DNA of 64,000 nt from Palsa-1400 sp036501625 (GTDB lineage: Bacteria > Verrucomicrobiota > Verrucomicrobiia > Limisphaerales > Palsa-1400). Both the position numbers and the translations under genes were made by a program. Under the pieces are notes generated by a model, which saw only the letters and a list, made by a program, of their open reading frames with translations, was not told the origin of the DNA and searched no databases. Positions 52,785 through 61,543 of this stretch are shown one piece after another; position 1 is the first letter of the stretch, and each line of letters starts with the position of its first letter. The stretch lies in NCBI GenBank assembly GCA_036501625.1, contig DASXZY010000079.1, positions 310,001 through 374,000 on the forward strand. Direction: 5' to 3'.

Positions 52785-55552
52785 CGCGCTTGCAGCCTAT
52801 AAAATTGCCCGCCGGAAGCGGACGCCGGGATGACGGCCTGCCATTGCCCATTGGCGTAGGAAATCGCGTTGGTTGCGGCCTGCCACGGAGAATCCAGGCT
52901 GGCCGTCGTGTAAAGTGTAAAAACTCCGGCGCTGGCAGGCCACGCCAGAAGCGCGCCAGCCTGATTGCTCGAGCAGGAGAGCGAAGGCGCGGCGTTGACC
53001 GCGGAGAAACTGTTGAAAACCGCATTCGATGCCGTGTCAAGCCAAGTGGCCCGAATCCAATCGGCGGAGCATACACCGGGCGCGATGCGGGCTTCATCCA
53101 GGCTGCCGTCGAAATAATAGACGCTGTTGGTGAACCTGCCAAAATCGAGTCCCGCGTCATTGTTAAAATCCGCCACAGTGGAACCATTGCCGGCGCTGGC
53201 CCCATCGACATACAATTGGGCCGAGCCGGTTGTTTCGTTGACAGCCGCGGCGAGCGCGTGCCAGGCGCCGGGCGTCACAACATTGGCGGCGCTGGAAATT
53301 GTCGTTCCGGTCGTGCCGTCGCCGTTTTCAAAAAGCAATCTTTGGTCGGTGGTGTTGTAAGTATTTACATAGAGGGAAAATCCGTCCGTGTTCCATCCGC
53401 CCGCTTTGCTGGCCCAAACGGTTTGGATGTTGCTCGCGCTGGGCGAAACTTTGGCCCACGCGAAGAGCGTGAAGGAGCTGCCCGCATTGACCGTTCCAGC
53501 GTGGAGATACGAGGACGTTCCGTTAAACAGGGCGCCCGATCCGGCGATGCCCGCTGTCACGCCCGGGGCCGCGCCGGAATTGGCTGGATGGAGCGCGGCG
53601 CTGTCCGTGTAAGGCAAACCGTTTTGCTGCAAATGCCAGACCAGCGAGTATTGCGGCTGCCAGACGGAACCGTTGGTCGTGTAAGCCGGCGGAACGGTTG
53701 CGGCTGGATTGCCCCAGTAAGCCCAGACAGACGTGTTGCTGCCGGCCAGGGTTGGCAATTGCACCCACACGCTCGAAACTCCGTTGGGATTCCATTGGTC
53801 GATCTCATGCGGCAGCACGGTCAATCCGCTGCCATCGGCAAACCGCAGGTCGCCGCCGGTGGCGGAGGCGAATTGCGAGTAAGAAAAGCCGGGCAAACCA
53901 TTGCTGAATTGCACCAAGGCGGGAAAATTGGCCAGCGGCGGGCCGCTGTAGCCGGGAAAGGAAATCTTCATGCGGCGGGCGTAATTGCCTGTGGAAAGGC
54001 CGGACGTATTGAGAGGAGCGGCCGGGGACGCCCAAACCTGGGCGCTGGCGTTGCTGGCGCAGAAGGCGACGTAATAATTGGCGCTCACAGCAAGATTCGG
54101 CAGCACGGCAGTAAAAGCCGCGGAATTAAAGTTGGTATTGACGCCAATGACCCGCGCGCTGGCCCACGCGGCGGGATTGGAGCCGCCATTTTGCAATCCC
54201 CAATAAACCGACACTGTTGCTTCGCCGCCCCCATAAACGCCCTGCGCCAGCGTGACGGAAACAGAGGCCGTGTTGTGGCTGAGCAGGCTGGCGGTGGCAT
54301 TGGTCAGTGTCAAATTAACGGGCGCGGCCAGCGGGGCGTTGAGCATGGGCGAAACGAGCGCCGAAAACTGGGTGTCGGACGGCAGGCTGCCGTTGGTTTC
54401 GTAAAATTGGGCGGCAAGAAGTTTGGCATCGTTAAGATAGTATTGATGCAGGTAGTAGCACGGCGCCTTGTTGTCGTTCGGGCCGATGAGGCAATAGTTG
54501 GTTCCGCTTGGGGCGGTTTCGTTGTTATACATTTCCCAGAAAAGGATGTATTGGAGGCACTGTCCGCCATAATTCCAGCCGAGCAGCCTTTGGATGTAAG
54601 ACCGGGCCTCCGGTTCTTGCGCGGCGGCCGAGTCTCCGCCCCAGCCGTATTCGCCAACCCACATGCGCTCGCCCGGGACAAGGCCGGCTTTGTTGGTGGG
54701 GATGTGGGCCTGCATGTAATTGAGCGTGGCGTAGAGGTCGGCCGTGTCCAGGTTCTGCGCGTCGTAGGATGAGTAAGACAAATAATCCAGGTTCGTCACG
54801 TAAGGCAGAACATAATTGATGACGCGCTCATTGTTGGCCGGGCCGTTGACCATGGCATCGCGCACGCGGTTGGCTTCGGCGTAATTGAAGACGTAAACAT
54901 TGGAGTGAGGGGTGGCATTTTTGGCATCATCGACCGCTTTCTGCCGGTTATTGAGCCAGCCGATCATCCCGGAAATGGTGTTGGGAGATGGATTGGTCGC
55001 CCAAGCGCGCTGGTTGACGACTACGCTTAAATATCCGTCGCCCTCCCAATGCCCCAGGTAAAAGGTCTTGCCGGAATTATTGTAATTAGTCAGGAGATAG
55101 CAGGTCAGGTCATACATCTCCTTGTAATCAATGGCGCCATGAGCCGCATTGTAGCCGCTGCCCCACCATTCATCGGAATTCCCGAACGGATACGCCCACA
55201 TCACGAAATGGCGGAAGGGCATGTTCAGCACCTGCTTGTAAGACGGATCATCGCGCGCGAGCGTCATCAGGTTGGTGACATTGCCGGGAAGATTGACGCC
55301 GCTTTGTTTCGACGTGTCGCTGCCCATGTAGAACTTGATCGCGTCGCTGCCCATGTTCGTGATTGCCTCAGCCGTCTCGACCAGCAGCGTGTTGGTCGTG
55401 AACTTGTAGAGGCCGGAGAACGTTTCCGTGCCGACGCGCACGTTGTAGGAATCCACCGCGGGGATCGAAAGCGTGCCCGCCCGAAGCCCCGCCACCGCCG
55501 CCAGCCACGCTATTAAAAGCGCGGCCAGCCTCCTGCCATTCCACAGACTCAT
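52781..55552 (-). CDS. Secreted protein with glycoside-hydrolase-like N-terminus, DUF2341 and LamG domains
   Basis: A 923-residue exported protein (signal peptide about 1-25, AGLRA). About 25-420 may be a TIM-barrel hydrolase: MWVGEYGWGG with E301 and ILFWEMYNNE with E340 look like acid residues at strand ends, and aromatic patches are frequent (FVMWAYPFGNSDEWWG). No named GH family is recognised. DUF2341 (KISFPGYSGPPLANFPALVQ) starts near 522, a LamG-like domain is at about 647-844, and the C-terminal cassette ends GQFYRLQAR. A start at 55606 would overlap the upstream stop (ATGA) but spoils the signal peptide. The stop shares CTAG with the convergent kinase stop. Confidence 0.82.
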   Translation of the reverse strand: MSLWNGRRLAALLIAWLAAVAGLRAGTLSIPAVDSYNVRVGTETFSGLYKFTTNTLLVETAEAITNMGSDAIKFYMGSDTSKQSGVNLPGNVTNLMTLARDDPSYKQVLNMPFRHFVMWAYPFGNSDEWWGSGYNAAHGAIDYKEMYDLTCYLLTNYNNSGKTFYLGHWEGDGYLSVVVNQRAWATNPSPNTISGMIGWLNNRQKAVDDAKNATPHSNVYVFNYAEANRVRDAMVNGPANNERVINYVLPYVTNLDYLSYSSYDAQNLDTADLYATLNYMQAHIPTNKAGLVPGERMWVGEYGWGGDSAAAQEPEARSYIQRLLGWNYGGQCLQYILFWEMYNNETAPSGTNYCLIGPNDNKAPCYYLHQYYLNDAKLLAAQFYETNGSLPSDTQFSALVSPMLNAPLAAPVNLTLTNATASLLSHNTASVSVTLAQGVYGGGEATVSVYWGLQNGGSNPAAWASARVIGVNTNFNSAAFTAVLPNLAVSANYYVAFCASNASAQVWASPAAPLNTSGLSTGNYARRMKISFPGYSGPPLANFPALVQFSNGLPGFSYSQFASATGGDLRFADGSGLTVLPHEIDQWNPNGVSSVWVQLPTLAGSNTSVWAYWGNPAATVPPAYTTNGSVWQPQYSLVWHLQQNGLPYTDSAALHPANSGAAPGVTAGIAGSGALFNGTSSYLHAGTVNAGSSFTLFAWAKVSPSASNIQTVWASKAGGWNTDGFSLYVNTYNTTDQRLLFENGDGTTGTTISSAANVVTPGAWHALAAAVNETTGSAQLYVDGASAGNGSTVADFNNDAGLDFGRFTNSVYYFDGSLDEARIAPGVCSADWIRATWLDTASNAVFNSFSAVNAAPSLSCSSNQAGALLAWPASAGVFTLYTTASLDSPWQAATNAISYANGQWQAVIPASASGGQFYRLQAR

Positions 55553-55602
55553 CAGCCCCAACTTACAATCGCCCTTCCCATCCGTCCAGTTGGGCGGCCG
55601 GG

Positions 55603-58600
55603 TCATTGGCCCTGCAACCGGAAGAAGTGGCTGCCGGCGGCCGGCTGCACAATCTGCTCAAACACGCCGTTGGTCTCAACCGGCGGCGGTGTCGTCACGG
55701 CGGTCCAACTCGCCGGGGCGGCCAGGTTGGTCGTTGTTTCTAAGGTGAACGTTCCGTCATTGGCCGGCCATGTCAGGATATAACCGTTAGTTGAAGCAAC
55801 AATGGAGAGCATCGGCGCCAGGTTCACCGCCGAATAGCTCACGAATGAACTCTGTGAGATGTTCAAGTAAGTGGTCGTAATCCAATTGGGCGAGGCGATG
55901 CCGGATTGGATTCGCGCTTCGTCCAGCGAGCCGTCCCAATAGAACACAGGATTGAGGAACGCGCCAAGGTTAAGCTGATTGGTCAGGCCCAAGGACGAAA
56001 TCGCGGCGCCGGAACCATTGGGAACGGCATCGAGATAATTCGTGGCCCGGCCCGCGTCCAAGTCCCAAGTCGCAACCATGAAGTGCCATTGGCCGGTTGT
56101 GACAGGATTCGATCCTGTCGGGTCGGAGCCGCCGCCAGCGCCGTTGCCGCTGTCAAAATGGGTGACGCGGTCGGCAGTTTGGTAACTGTCCACAAACCAC
56201 GAGAAACCATTCGCGCCATATCCGCCAATCTGGTTGGCCCAGACCGTTTTGATGTCGGAGGCGGCCGGATCGAGATTGACCCAGGCATACGTCGTGAACT
56301 GATTGCTCAGCGTGACCGCGCCTGGCGTCAGGTAATCCGAAGTTCCATCGAACAGCCCGCCGTGGCCCACGATGCCCGGGGCCGGCGTGGGCGCGACGCC
56401 GTTGGTCGCCGGATATTGCCCGGTGCTGTCGGCGAAGGGCAGCGCGCTTTCCTTCAAGTGGTAAACAATCTCGTAATCCGCATCCAGCCAGACATTGGTG
56501 GCGGACGGAGGAACGTCAGTCGGATTTGAATTGCCCCAGTAAGCCCAGATGTTGGAGCCGTTCAGGAGCGGAATCTGCACCCAGATGGTCGATGTGCCAC
56601 CGTCGTTCCATTCGTCGATATCGAACGGCAGCATGGCCGTGCCGGTCGCGTCTGTGAAACGCAAGTCAGCGCCGTTGCTTTGGAATTGGCTGAATTCCAA
56701 CCCAGGCGCATTGGTTGAATTCAACGTGATCAATGCCGGGAAGTTCGTCAAAGGCTGGCCCGTAAAACCGGGGAACGAGATTTTGACGCGATTGGCGTAA
56801 TTGGCCGGATTCAACGAAGGCGGGGCCAGGCCGATGATGGTGGCCGTGCTGCTCATCGCGGGGATGCCCCCGGCTTGCGACGCCGTGAAGGCATTGGTCA
56901 CCGTGACATAGTAAGTATTCGTTCCCGGCAATGCGGTGAAGGAATAAGTCGAATTCGTCGCACCGGCAACTTTGGCGCCGTCTTGGAACCATTGATAGGA
57001 AAACGGCTGGCTGCCAGACACCACCACCGTATAAGAAACGGAATCGACGCCGGAGTACAACGTCAGTGTTTGATTCAACGGCGAGATGTCCTGCGTAATG
57101 GTCGGAGGACCGAGAACGACCTGCAACGAGGCAAAGCCCGTGGAACTGCCGTAAGCGTTGCTCACGACAAATGTGTACTGGCCCTCCTCGCTCACCTGAA
57201 CGTTGGCCAAGGTAAGCGTGGCATTGGTGGAAATGAGCGTATTGTTCGGATTGAACCATTGATAGCTGAACGGCGCGGAACCCGCAGCTGATCCGACAAA
57301 CGACACCGTCGCGCCGACGTTTGTGGTTACGTTGTTGGGCGAGATTTGAGCGATGGTGGCGGGCACGCCGGAAGCGTTATAATGAGCCTGCACCTGCGCC
57401 GCGGATAAAGCGTAGTTGTAGATCGCCACTTCATCGATGCTGCCAATGAACTGATTGTCGTACTGCGTCCCCTGCCCTTCCTGGCGGGAGCCGATGGCCA
57501 GCGACTGCGTCGAGGTGACGACTCCGCTCTTGGCCGGGATGTTGCCGGTGGCGGCGTTGGTGCCATCTATATAGAGATAAACATGCCCGCTGGCCTCATC
57601 GCAAACGGCCACGACATGGTGGTACACGCTGCCAGCCGTCGGCGGAACGGAGCTTACCGCGGCTTCAGCCGTGCCGCCCGCGTCGCGGACATAGAAACGA
57701 ATATCATGTGCCGGATCATTGCCGCCGCATTCCAAGGCGAATTCCTCGCCGCCATTGCCGTAACCGAGCGAAATAATCCCGGCATCGGTTTTGACGTTAA
57801 ATGCGAGAAGCCAGCATTCCAGTGAAAACTCCGCGTTGACATTCGTTGGCGCCGCGAAATTGACATTCGTCGGCACCGATCCCACGTAGGAATTATTGGT
57901 GGTGGCGATGCCGAATCCGGGGGCGTTGCCTTCCGTTGGGTCGCTGACGGGATTATATGGCGCGGAAAAGTCCAGAATGGTGTTGGTGTAGATGCCATTA
58001 TAGCCGCCCACGTAATCAAAAGCGGTCGTGCCGCTGCTTTCATCCAGCCGGTAAAACGCCATCGGATGATCGGCGAGAACCGCGGCGGGATACGGAGCCG
58101 TTGGGTCAGGCAGAACGGTCAAGGTGAAAGGCCCGCCCGTAATCGAGCCGTCCGAGTTCTGCGCCGTGACGGTATAAGTGGCGCCGCTTGTGGCATTCCC
58201 CACCGTGTAGCTGCTGTTGGTGGCCCCCGGAATGGCGACATTGTTGGAGAGCCACTGATAGAGGATCGGCGAGGCGCCCGTCGTGGCGACAAACAGAGTC
58301 GGGCTGGAGCCGGCAAACACGTCGATCGCGCTCTGCGAACCATTCAGAATCGCAGGCGCGCCGTAAATGAAAACCGATGCCACCGTGCTGGTGACGCCTC
58401 CGTAAGGGCTGGCCGCGACCAGATAATAGTTGCCGATGTCATTGGTCGTTGCACTGGGGAAGACCAAGTTCTCATTCGTTTGCCCCGCGACAGCCACGTT
58501 GTTGGAGTACCATTGGAAGGAGATCGGCTGCGAGCCGCTGACGAAAGCGGTTACGGTCACGTTGCTGGTCACGCTGTTGGTCGCGCCCACCGGCTCGGTC

Positions 58601-60330
58601 ACGATGGACGGAGGCACGCCCGCCGCGTTGAACATGGATTGGACTTGGGCCGTGCTCAAATTTGTGTTCCAAAACGCCACTTGCGCGATCTGGCCATCAA
58701 ACGTGCGGACGGTGCTGGCCGTGTTGTAGCTGGCGAAGGTAAATTGCGAGTCGCCGCCGAGGATCAAGTCGGCGCTGCTCCCGGCAATATTAATTCCGGC
58801 AGCGACGCTGTTGGTCCTGAGAGGAACGCCATCCAAATACAGTATCGCGTTAGTTCCGTCCGACACGCCGGCGGTCATGTGCCATCTGCCGTCGTTTCCA
58901 ATCGCGTGATTGGTTACCATGTCCACCGCGTTGGAGAACTGAACTTCGGTCGGGCCGGGATTGAAGCGATTTTCGCCCGCAGTGTTTCCAAGGGCTAAGC
59001 GGTAGGAGTTATTTCCGTGGCCGACAATATTCACATACCGCGACGGCGCATCCGCCGGATTGCCCTGGAACCAGCTTACCACGGTCATCGGGACGATGCC
59101 GGTCGGATTCAAGGCTGCGGGAAGATTGCTGCTGCCGACATCGACGCCCCCGAACCATCCGTTCAGCGCGAGAGCCGGGCTGGAGCCGAAACCAACAAAA
59201 GACGGCCCCGCCACGCCGGGAGTCGTGCCAGGCTGATAGACGCCGTCGGCGCTCGCGCCAAGAGTTCCATAATTGGTCGCCACTGGGAACGTATTGGTCG
59301 GATAGCCCGCGTTGGCGGCGGAAAGCGCATCGTTAAATTGATAATACAAAACTGGATTGTCGCTCAAAACCGCGCTGGTGTAACCGGAGGTAAACCCGGC
59401 GTTGAAATGGCTGTCGATGCTGCTCTGCGGCAGGACTTCATTGTAAATGGCGACCTCATCGATGACGCCGTTCATGTTGATGCCGCCTTCGCCAGATTGC
59501 GCGGTGATTTCAGGCCCAGTGCCAATGACCAGCGGTGTGTTCAAGTCGGGCGCGAAGGTGACGCCGGCGGCATTAGCCGGAACCGTCTTGCTCTTCACAT
59601 TGACATCGTTGATCCACATCGTTTCGGTCGAGCCGTCAAACGTGCAGACAAGGTGGTTCCACGCGCCGATCTTCGGGCCTGTCCCGCCAGTCGGGCTGTC
59701 GAGTTCGTTGGCCTTGGATGTGCCATTGGTCGCGAAGCAGTCGAAAAGGAAGAAGCTGTTAAACTGGCCCACCACGACGCCCGCGTAGCCCGTGCCGGTG
59801 CCGCCATAATACGGATTGTTGGTATTCGGCCCGCCGTAATTCACCGTCGCACCGCCTTCGGCCACGATGCCAAAAACACCGCTGGAGGTGGCATTGGGCA
59901 GCACCCACGCCTCAATCGTGAAAGGTGGCTTAAGCGTAATATTGGTGTTCGCCATGCCTGCGAGAACGCGCGGCACGAGGACGTATTGGCCGTTATTGGC
60001 GCCATTGGGTTTGCAATAAAGAGCCTGGTCGGCCCCGCCTGCCACGCCGTTGGAACGCGCAATGTTATTGGTGATATACCAGGTATTTCCATTAGGTTGA
60101 TACCAGGCGCCGTAATAACCATTTCCCGCCGCGCCGGCCGATCCGGCGTTGGCAGCCGCCAAGCTGGAACTGAAAGGCGCGGGCGGCTGGACGGTTTCGT
60201 TCAACGGCCAGTAACCGGCGGGGCTAAGATTAGTCACCGCTTCAAAATAAGCGGACTGGGCATGCAGGGATGGCCCTGTCATGAAAGCCGCGGCCATCGC
60301 GACGACACTGATCAATGATATTTTTCGCAT
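55603..60330 (-). CDS. Giant secreted LamG/Ig/DUF2341 protein
   Basis: A 1575-residue exported protein (signal peptide about 1-24, LHAQ). Modules in order: LamG-like (about 30-310, PPFTIEAWVLP), LamG-like (315-580), two Ig-like domains (581-750, FQWYSNNVAVAGQTN), LamG-like (755-1000, FSLECWLL), two Ig-like domains (1000-1180, SYQWFQDGAKVAG), DUF2341 (from 1177, KISFPGFTGQPLTNFPALIT), LamG-like (1297-1500) and the C-terminal cassette ending HFFRLQGQ. The last three modules match the end of the next gene product module for module. It is probably a sugar- or protein-binding surface protein. No catalytic motif is seen. Confidence 0.82.
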   Translation of the reverse strand: MRKISLISVVAMAAAFMTGPSLHAQSAYFEAVTNLSPAGYWPLNETVQPPAPFSSSLAAANAGSAGAAGNGYYGAWYQPNGNTWYITNNIARSNGVAGGADQALYCKPNGANNGQYVLVPRVLAGMANTNITLKPPFTIEAWVLPNATSSGVFGIVAEGGATVNYGGPNTNNPYYGGTGTGYAGVVVGQFNSFFLFDCFATNGTSKANELDSPTGGTGPKIGAWNHLVCTFDGSTETMWINDVNVKSKTVPANAAGVTFAPDLNTPLVIGTGPEITAQSGEGGINMNGVIDEVAIYNEVLPQSSIDSHFNAGFTSGYTSAVLSDNPVLYYQFNDALSAANAGYPTNTFPVATNYGTLGASADGVYQPGTTPGVAGPSFVGFGSSPALALNGWFGGVDVGSSNLPAALNPTGIVPMTVVSWFQGNPADAPSRYVNIVGHGNNSYRLALGNTAGENRFNPGPTEVQFSNAVDMVTNHAIGNDGRWHMTAGVSDGTNAILYLDGVPLRTNSVAAGINIAGSSADLILGGDSQFTFASYNTASTVRTFDGQIAQVAFWNTNLSTAQVQSMFNAAGVPPSIVTEPVGATNSVTSNVTVTAFVSGSQPISFQWYSNNVAVAGQTNENLVFPSATTNDIGNYYLVAASPYGGVTSTVASVFIYGAPAILNGSQSAIDVFAGSSPTLFVATTGASPILYQWLSNNVAIPGATNSSYTVGNATSGATYTVTAQNSDGSITGGPFTLTVLPDPTAPYPAAVLADHPMAFYRLDESSGTTAFDYVGGYNGIYTNTILDFSAPYNPVSDPTEGNAPGFGIATTNNSYVGSVPTNVNFAAPTNVNAEFSLECWLLAFNVKTDAGIISLGYGNGGEEFALECGGNDPAHDIRFYVRDAGGTAEAAVSSVPPTAGSVYHHVVAVCDEASGHVYLYIDGTNAATGNIPAKSGVVTSTQSLAIGSRQEGQGTQYDNQFIGSIDEVAIYNYALSAAQVQAHYNASGVPATIAQISPNNVTTNVGATVSFVGSAAGSAPFSYQWFNPNNTLISTNATLTLANVQVSEEGQYTFVVSNAYGSSTGFASLQVVLGPPTITQDISPLNQTLTLYSGVDSVSYTVVVSGSQPFSYQWFQDGAKVAGATNSTYSFTALPGTNTYYVTVTNAFTASQAGGIPAMSSTATIIGLAPPSLNPANYANRVKISFPGFTGQPLTNFPALITLNSTNAPGLEFSQFQSNGADLRFTDATGTAMLPFDIDEWNDGGTSTIWVQIPLLNGSNIWAYWGNSNPTDVPPSATNVWLDADYEIVYHLKESALPFADSTGQYPATNGVAPTPAPGIVGHGGLFDGTSDYLTPGAVTLSNQFTTYAWVNLDPAASDIKTVWANQIGGYGANGFSWFVDSYQTADRVTHFDSGNGAGGGSDPTGSNPVTTGQWHFMVATWDLDAGRATNYLDAVPNGSGAAISSLGLTNQLNLGAFLNPVFYWDGSLDEARIQSGIASPNWITTTYLNISQSSFVSYSAVNLAPMLSIVASTNGYILTWPANDGTFTLETTTNLAAPASWTAVTTPPPVETNGVFEQIVQPAAGSHFFRLQGQ

Positions 60331-60516
60331 AAATAGAATATTCTTGAATTAAGGCTATGCCCTGCTGCGCTTCCTGCCGGACGATAACGCGCCAACTTTC
60401 CTTGCTTGCATGTTGCTCTAAAATGACTTTTCGCGCGCCCGGTTGCCTTTCCGCGCTTTATGGGGCCTAATCTCCCCCTTTTAAAGAAAACCGTCTATCG
60501 TATGTTTATATGGTTT

Positions 60517-61164
60517 TCAGGGATGCAAATACTTGACAACGGCTTCGGTGCGGGAGTGGACGTGCAGCTTTTCGTAGATATTGCGAATGTGGCTGTGCAG
60601 CGTGCCTTCGCTGATGCCGAGGTTCCCGACAATTTCCTTGTATCGAAATCCTTTGGATAATTGGTCCAGCACGTCCTTTTCCCGCGCGGTCAATTTCCCG
60701 ACTTCGGACGCCGCCTCGGCCGGCTGTTGGAAATGCCGCACGACCAGGCGCGCGATCTGGGGGGTCATCGGCGAGCCGCCCCTATGGGCCTCCCGGATGG
60801 CCTCCATAAGCCGGGACGTGCTGGTGCGCTTGAGCAAATATCCGCTCGCTCCGGCCACCAGGGACTTGAACAGGCGGTTGCTGTCCTCATAGACGGTCAG
60901 CATGACGAACTGGGTCTCGGTCATGCGGGGCTTCAATCGCCGGACACATTCCACGCCATCCATTCCCGGCAGATTGATGTCCATCAAAACGACGTCGGGC
61001 TTATGCCGCGGCAACTCCGCCAGCGCCGACTCGGCGTCCGCGCAGGCGGCCGCGAGCCGGTAACCAGCGCGGCTGCTGATGCGGTAAGCGAGATTGGCGC
61101 GAATTTCGTCATCATCCTCGACCAGAGCCACTTGGATCTGGCCATCTTCCGCGTTTTTGCTCAC
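60517..61164 (-). CDS. NarL/FixJ-type response regulator
   Basis: A 215-residue regulator. The receiver domain has E16/D17 (LVEDDDE), the phospho-acceptor D62 (VLMDINLPG) and the Lys in YLLKRTS. The LuxR-type helix-turn-helix is at about 150-212 (LTAREKDVLDQLSKGFRYKE, then SEGTLHSHIRNIYEKLHVHS). HisKA_3 kinases such as the 48729-52784 protein usually pair with this class, so it is a possible partner. The start codon is GTG (61162-61164). Two palindromes lie upstream at 61201 and 61247. The large LamG gene follows 186 bases downstream on the same strand. Confidence 0.92.
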   Translation of the reverse strand: MSKNAEDGQIQVALVEDDDEIRANLAYRISSRAGYRLAAACADAESALAELPRHKPDVVLMDINLPGMDGVECVRRLKPRMTETQFVMLTVYEDSNRLFKSLVAGASGYLLKRTSTSRLMEAIREAHRGGSPMTPQIARLVVRHFQQPAEAASEVGKLTAREKDVLDQLSKGFRYKEIVGNLGISEGTLHSHIRNIYEKLHVHSRTEAVVKYLHP

Positions 61165-61200
61165 GCGGGCATTTTAACCCTTCGCCCATTGCCAACCAAT

Positions 61201-61214
61201 CATATAAGTATATG
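61201..61214. promoter_or_regulatory. Palindrome CATATA-AG-TATATG upstream of the NarL-type regulator gene
   Basis: Two 6-base arms with a 2-base spacer, centred 44 bases before the regulator's start. The short-spacer inverted form resembles NarL-class sites, so autoregulation is possible; this is inference. Confidence 0.45.
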
Positions 61215-61246
61215 AGCGGGGCGGCCCTGAATTTTGTCTATTGCAT

Positions 61247-61264
61247 TACCATGAAAACATGGTA
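61247..61264. promoter_or_regulatory. Palindrome TACCATG-AAAA-CATGGTA
   Basis: A perfect 7-base inverted repeat with a 4-base spacer in the divergent gap, a candidate operator for either the regulator gene or the RND gene. Confidence 0.5.
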
Positions 61265-61543
61265 TGATTGGGTCATATCGCGCTTCGGCGCCTGTTCTTT
61301 CGGGGTTTTTGGAGAATTTTTAAAAAAACTTTTAACAAAAACAAACCCAAGCCAAGGCAAATCAAGGAAAAACAAGGCTGAACAAGGCAAATCACGGCAT
61401 TTTTGATGAAAACGGCTGCCGCTTTCGGGCGTTCTTTCGCGCCCGGGCCGCGCCAGCCAAAGAAAAACTTCCTTGAAAACAAAGGGTTCAGCCCTAGACT
61501 CTTACAACTGGGTTCATCCGGGTTTGCAGTTTGCAGTTAGTTT

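Larger units (their letters stand above)
61165..61543. other. 379-base intergenic region between a regulator gene and an RND pump gene
   Basis: This divergent gap holds no convincing gene. Visible structures are two perfect palindromes (61201-61214 and 61247-61264), an AT-rich stretch with T and A runs around 61305-61340, and a 12-base direct repeat CAAGGCAAATCA at 61353-61364 and 61383-61394. Promoters in both directions must lie here but cannot be placed with confidence. Confidence 0.6.

Noticed and set aside
52775..54772. Plus-strand open frame of 665 codons opposite the DUF2341/LamG gene
   Set aside because: Antisense shadow with Arg/Gly-rich composition and no recognisable domain; the minus-strand gene has a signal peptide and clear modules.
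59017..60318. Plus-strand open frame of 433 codons opposite the giant LamG/Ig gene
   Set aside because: Antisense to clear LamG and Ig modules; no family features.
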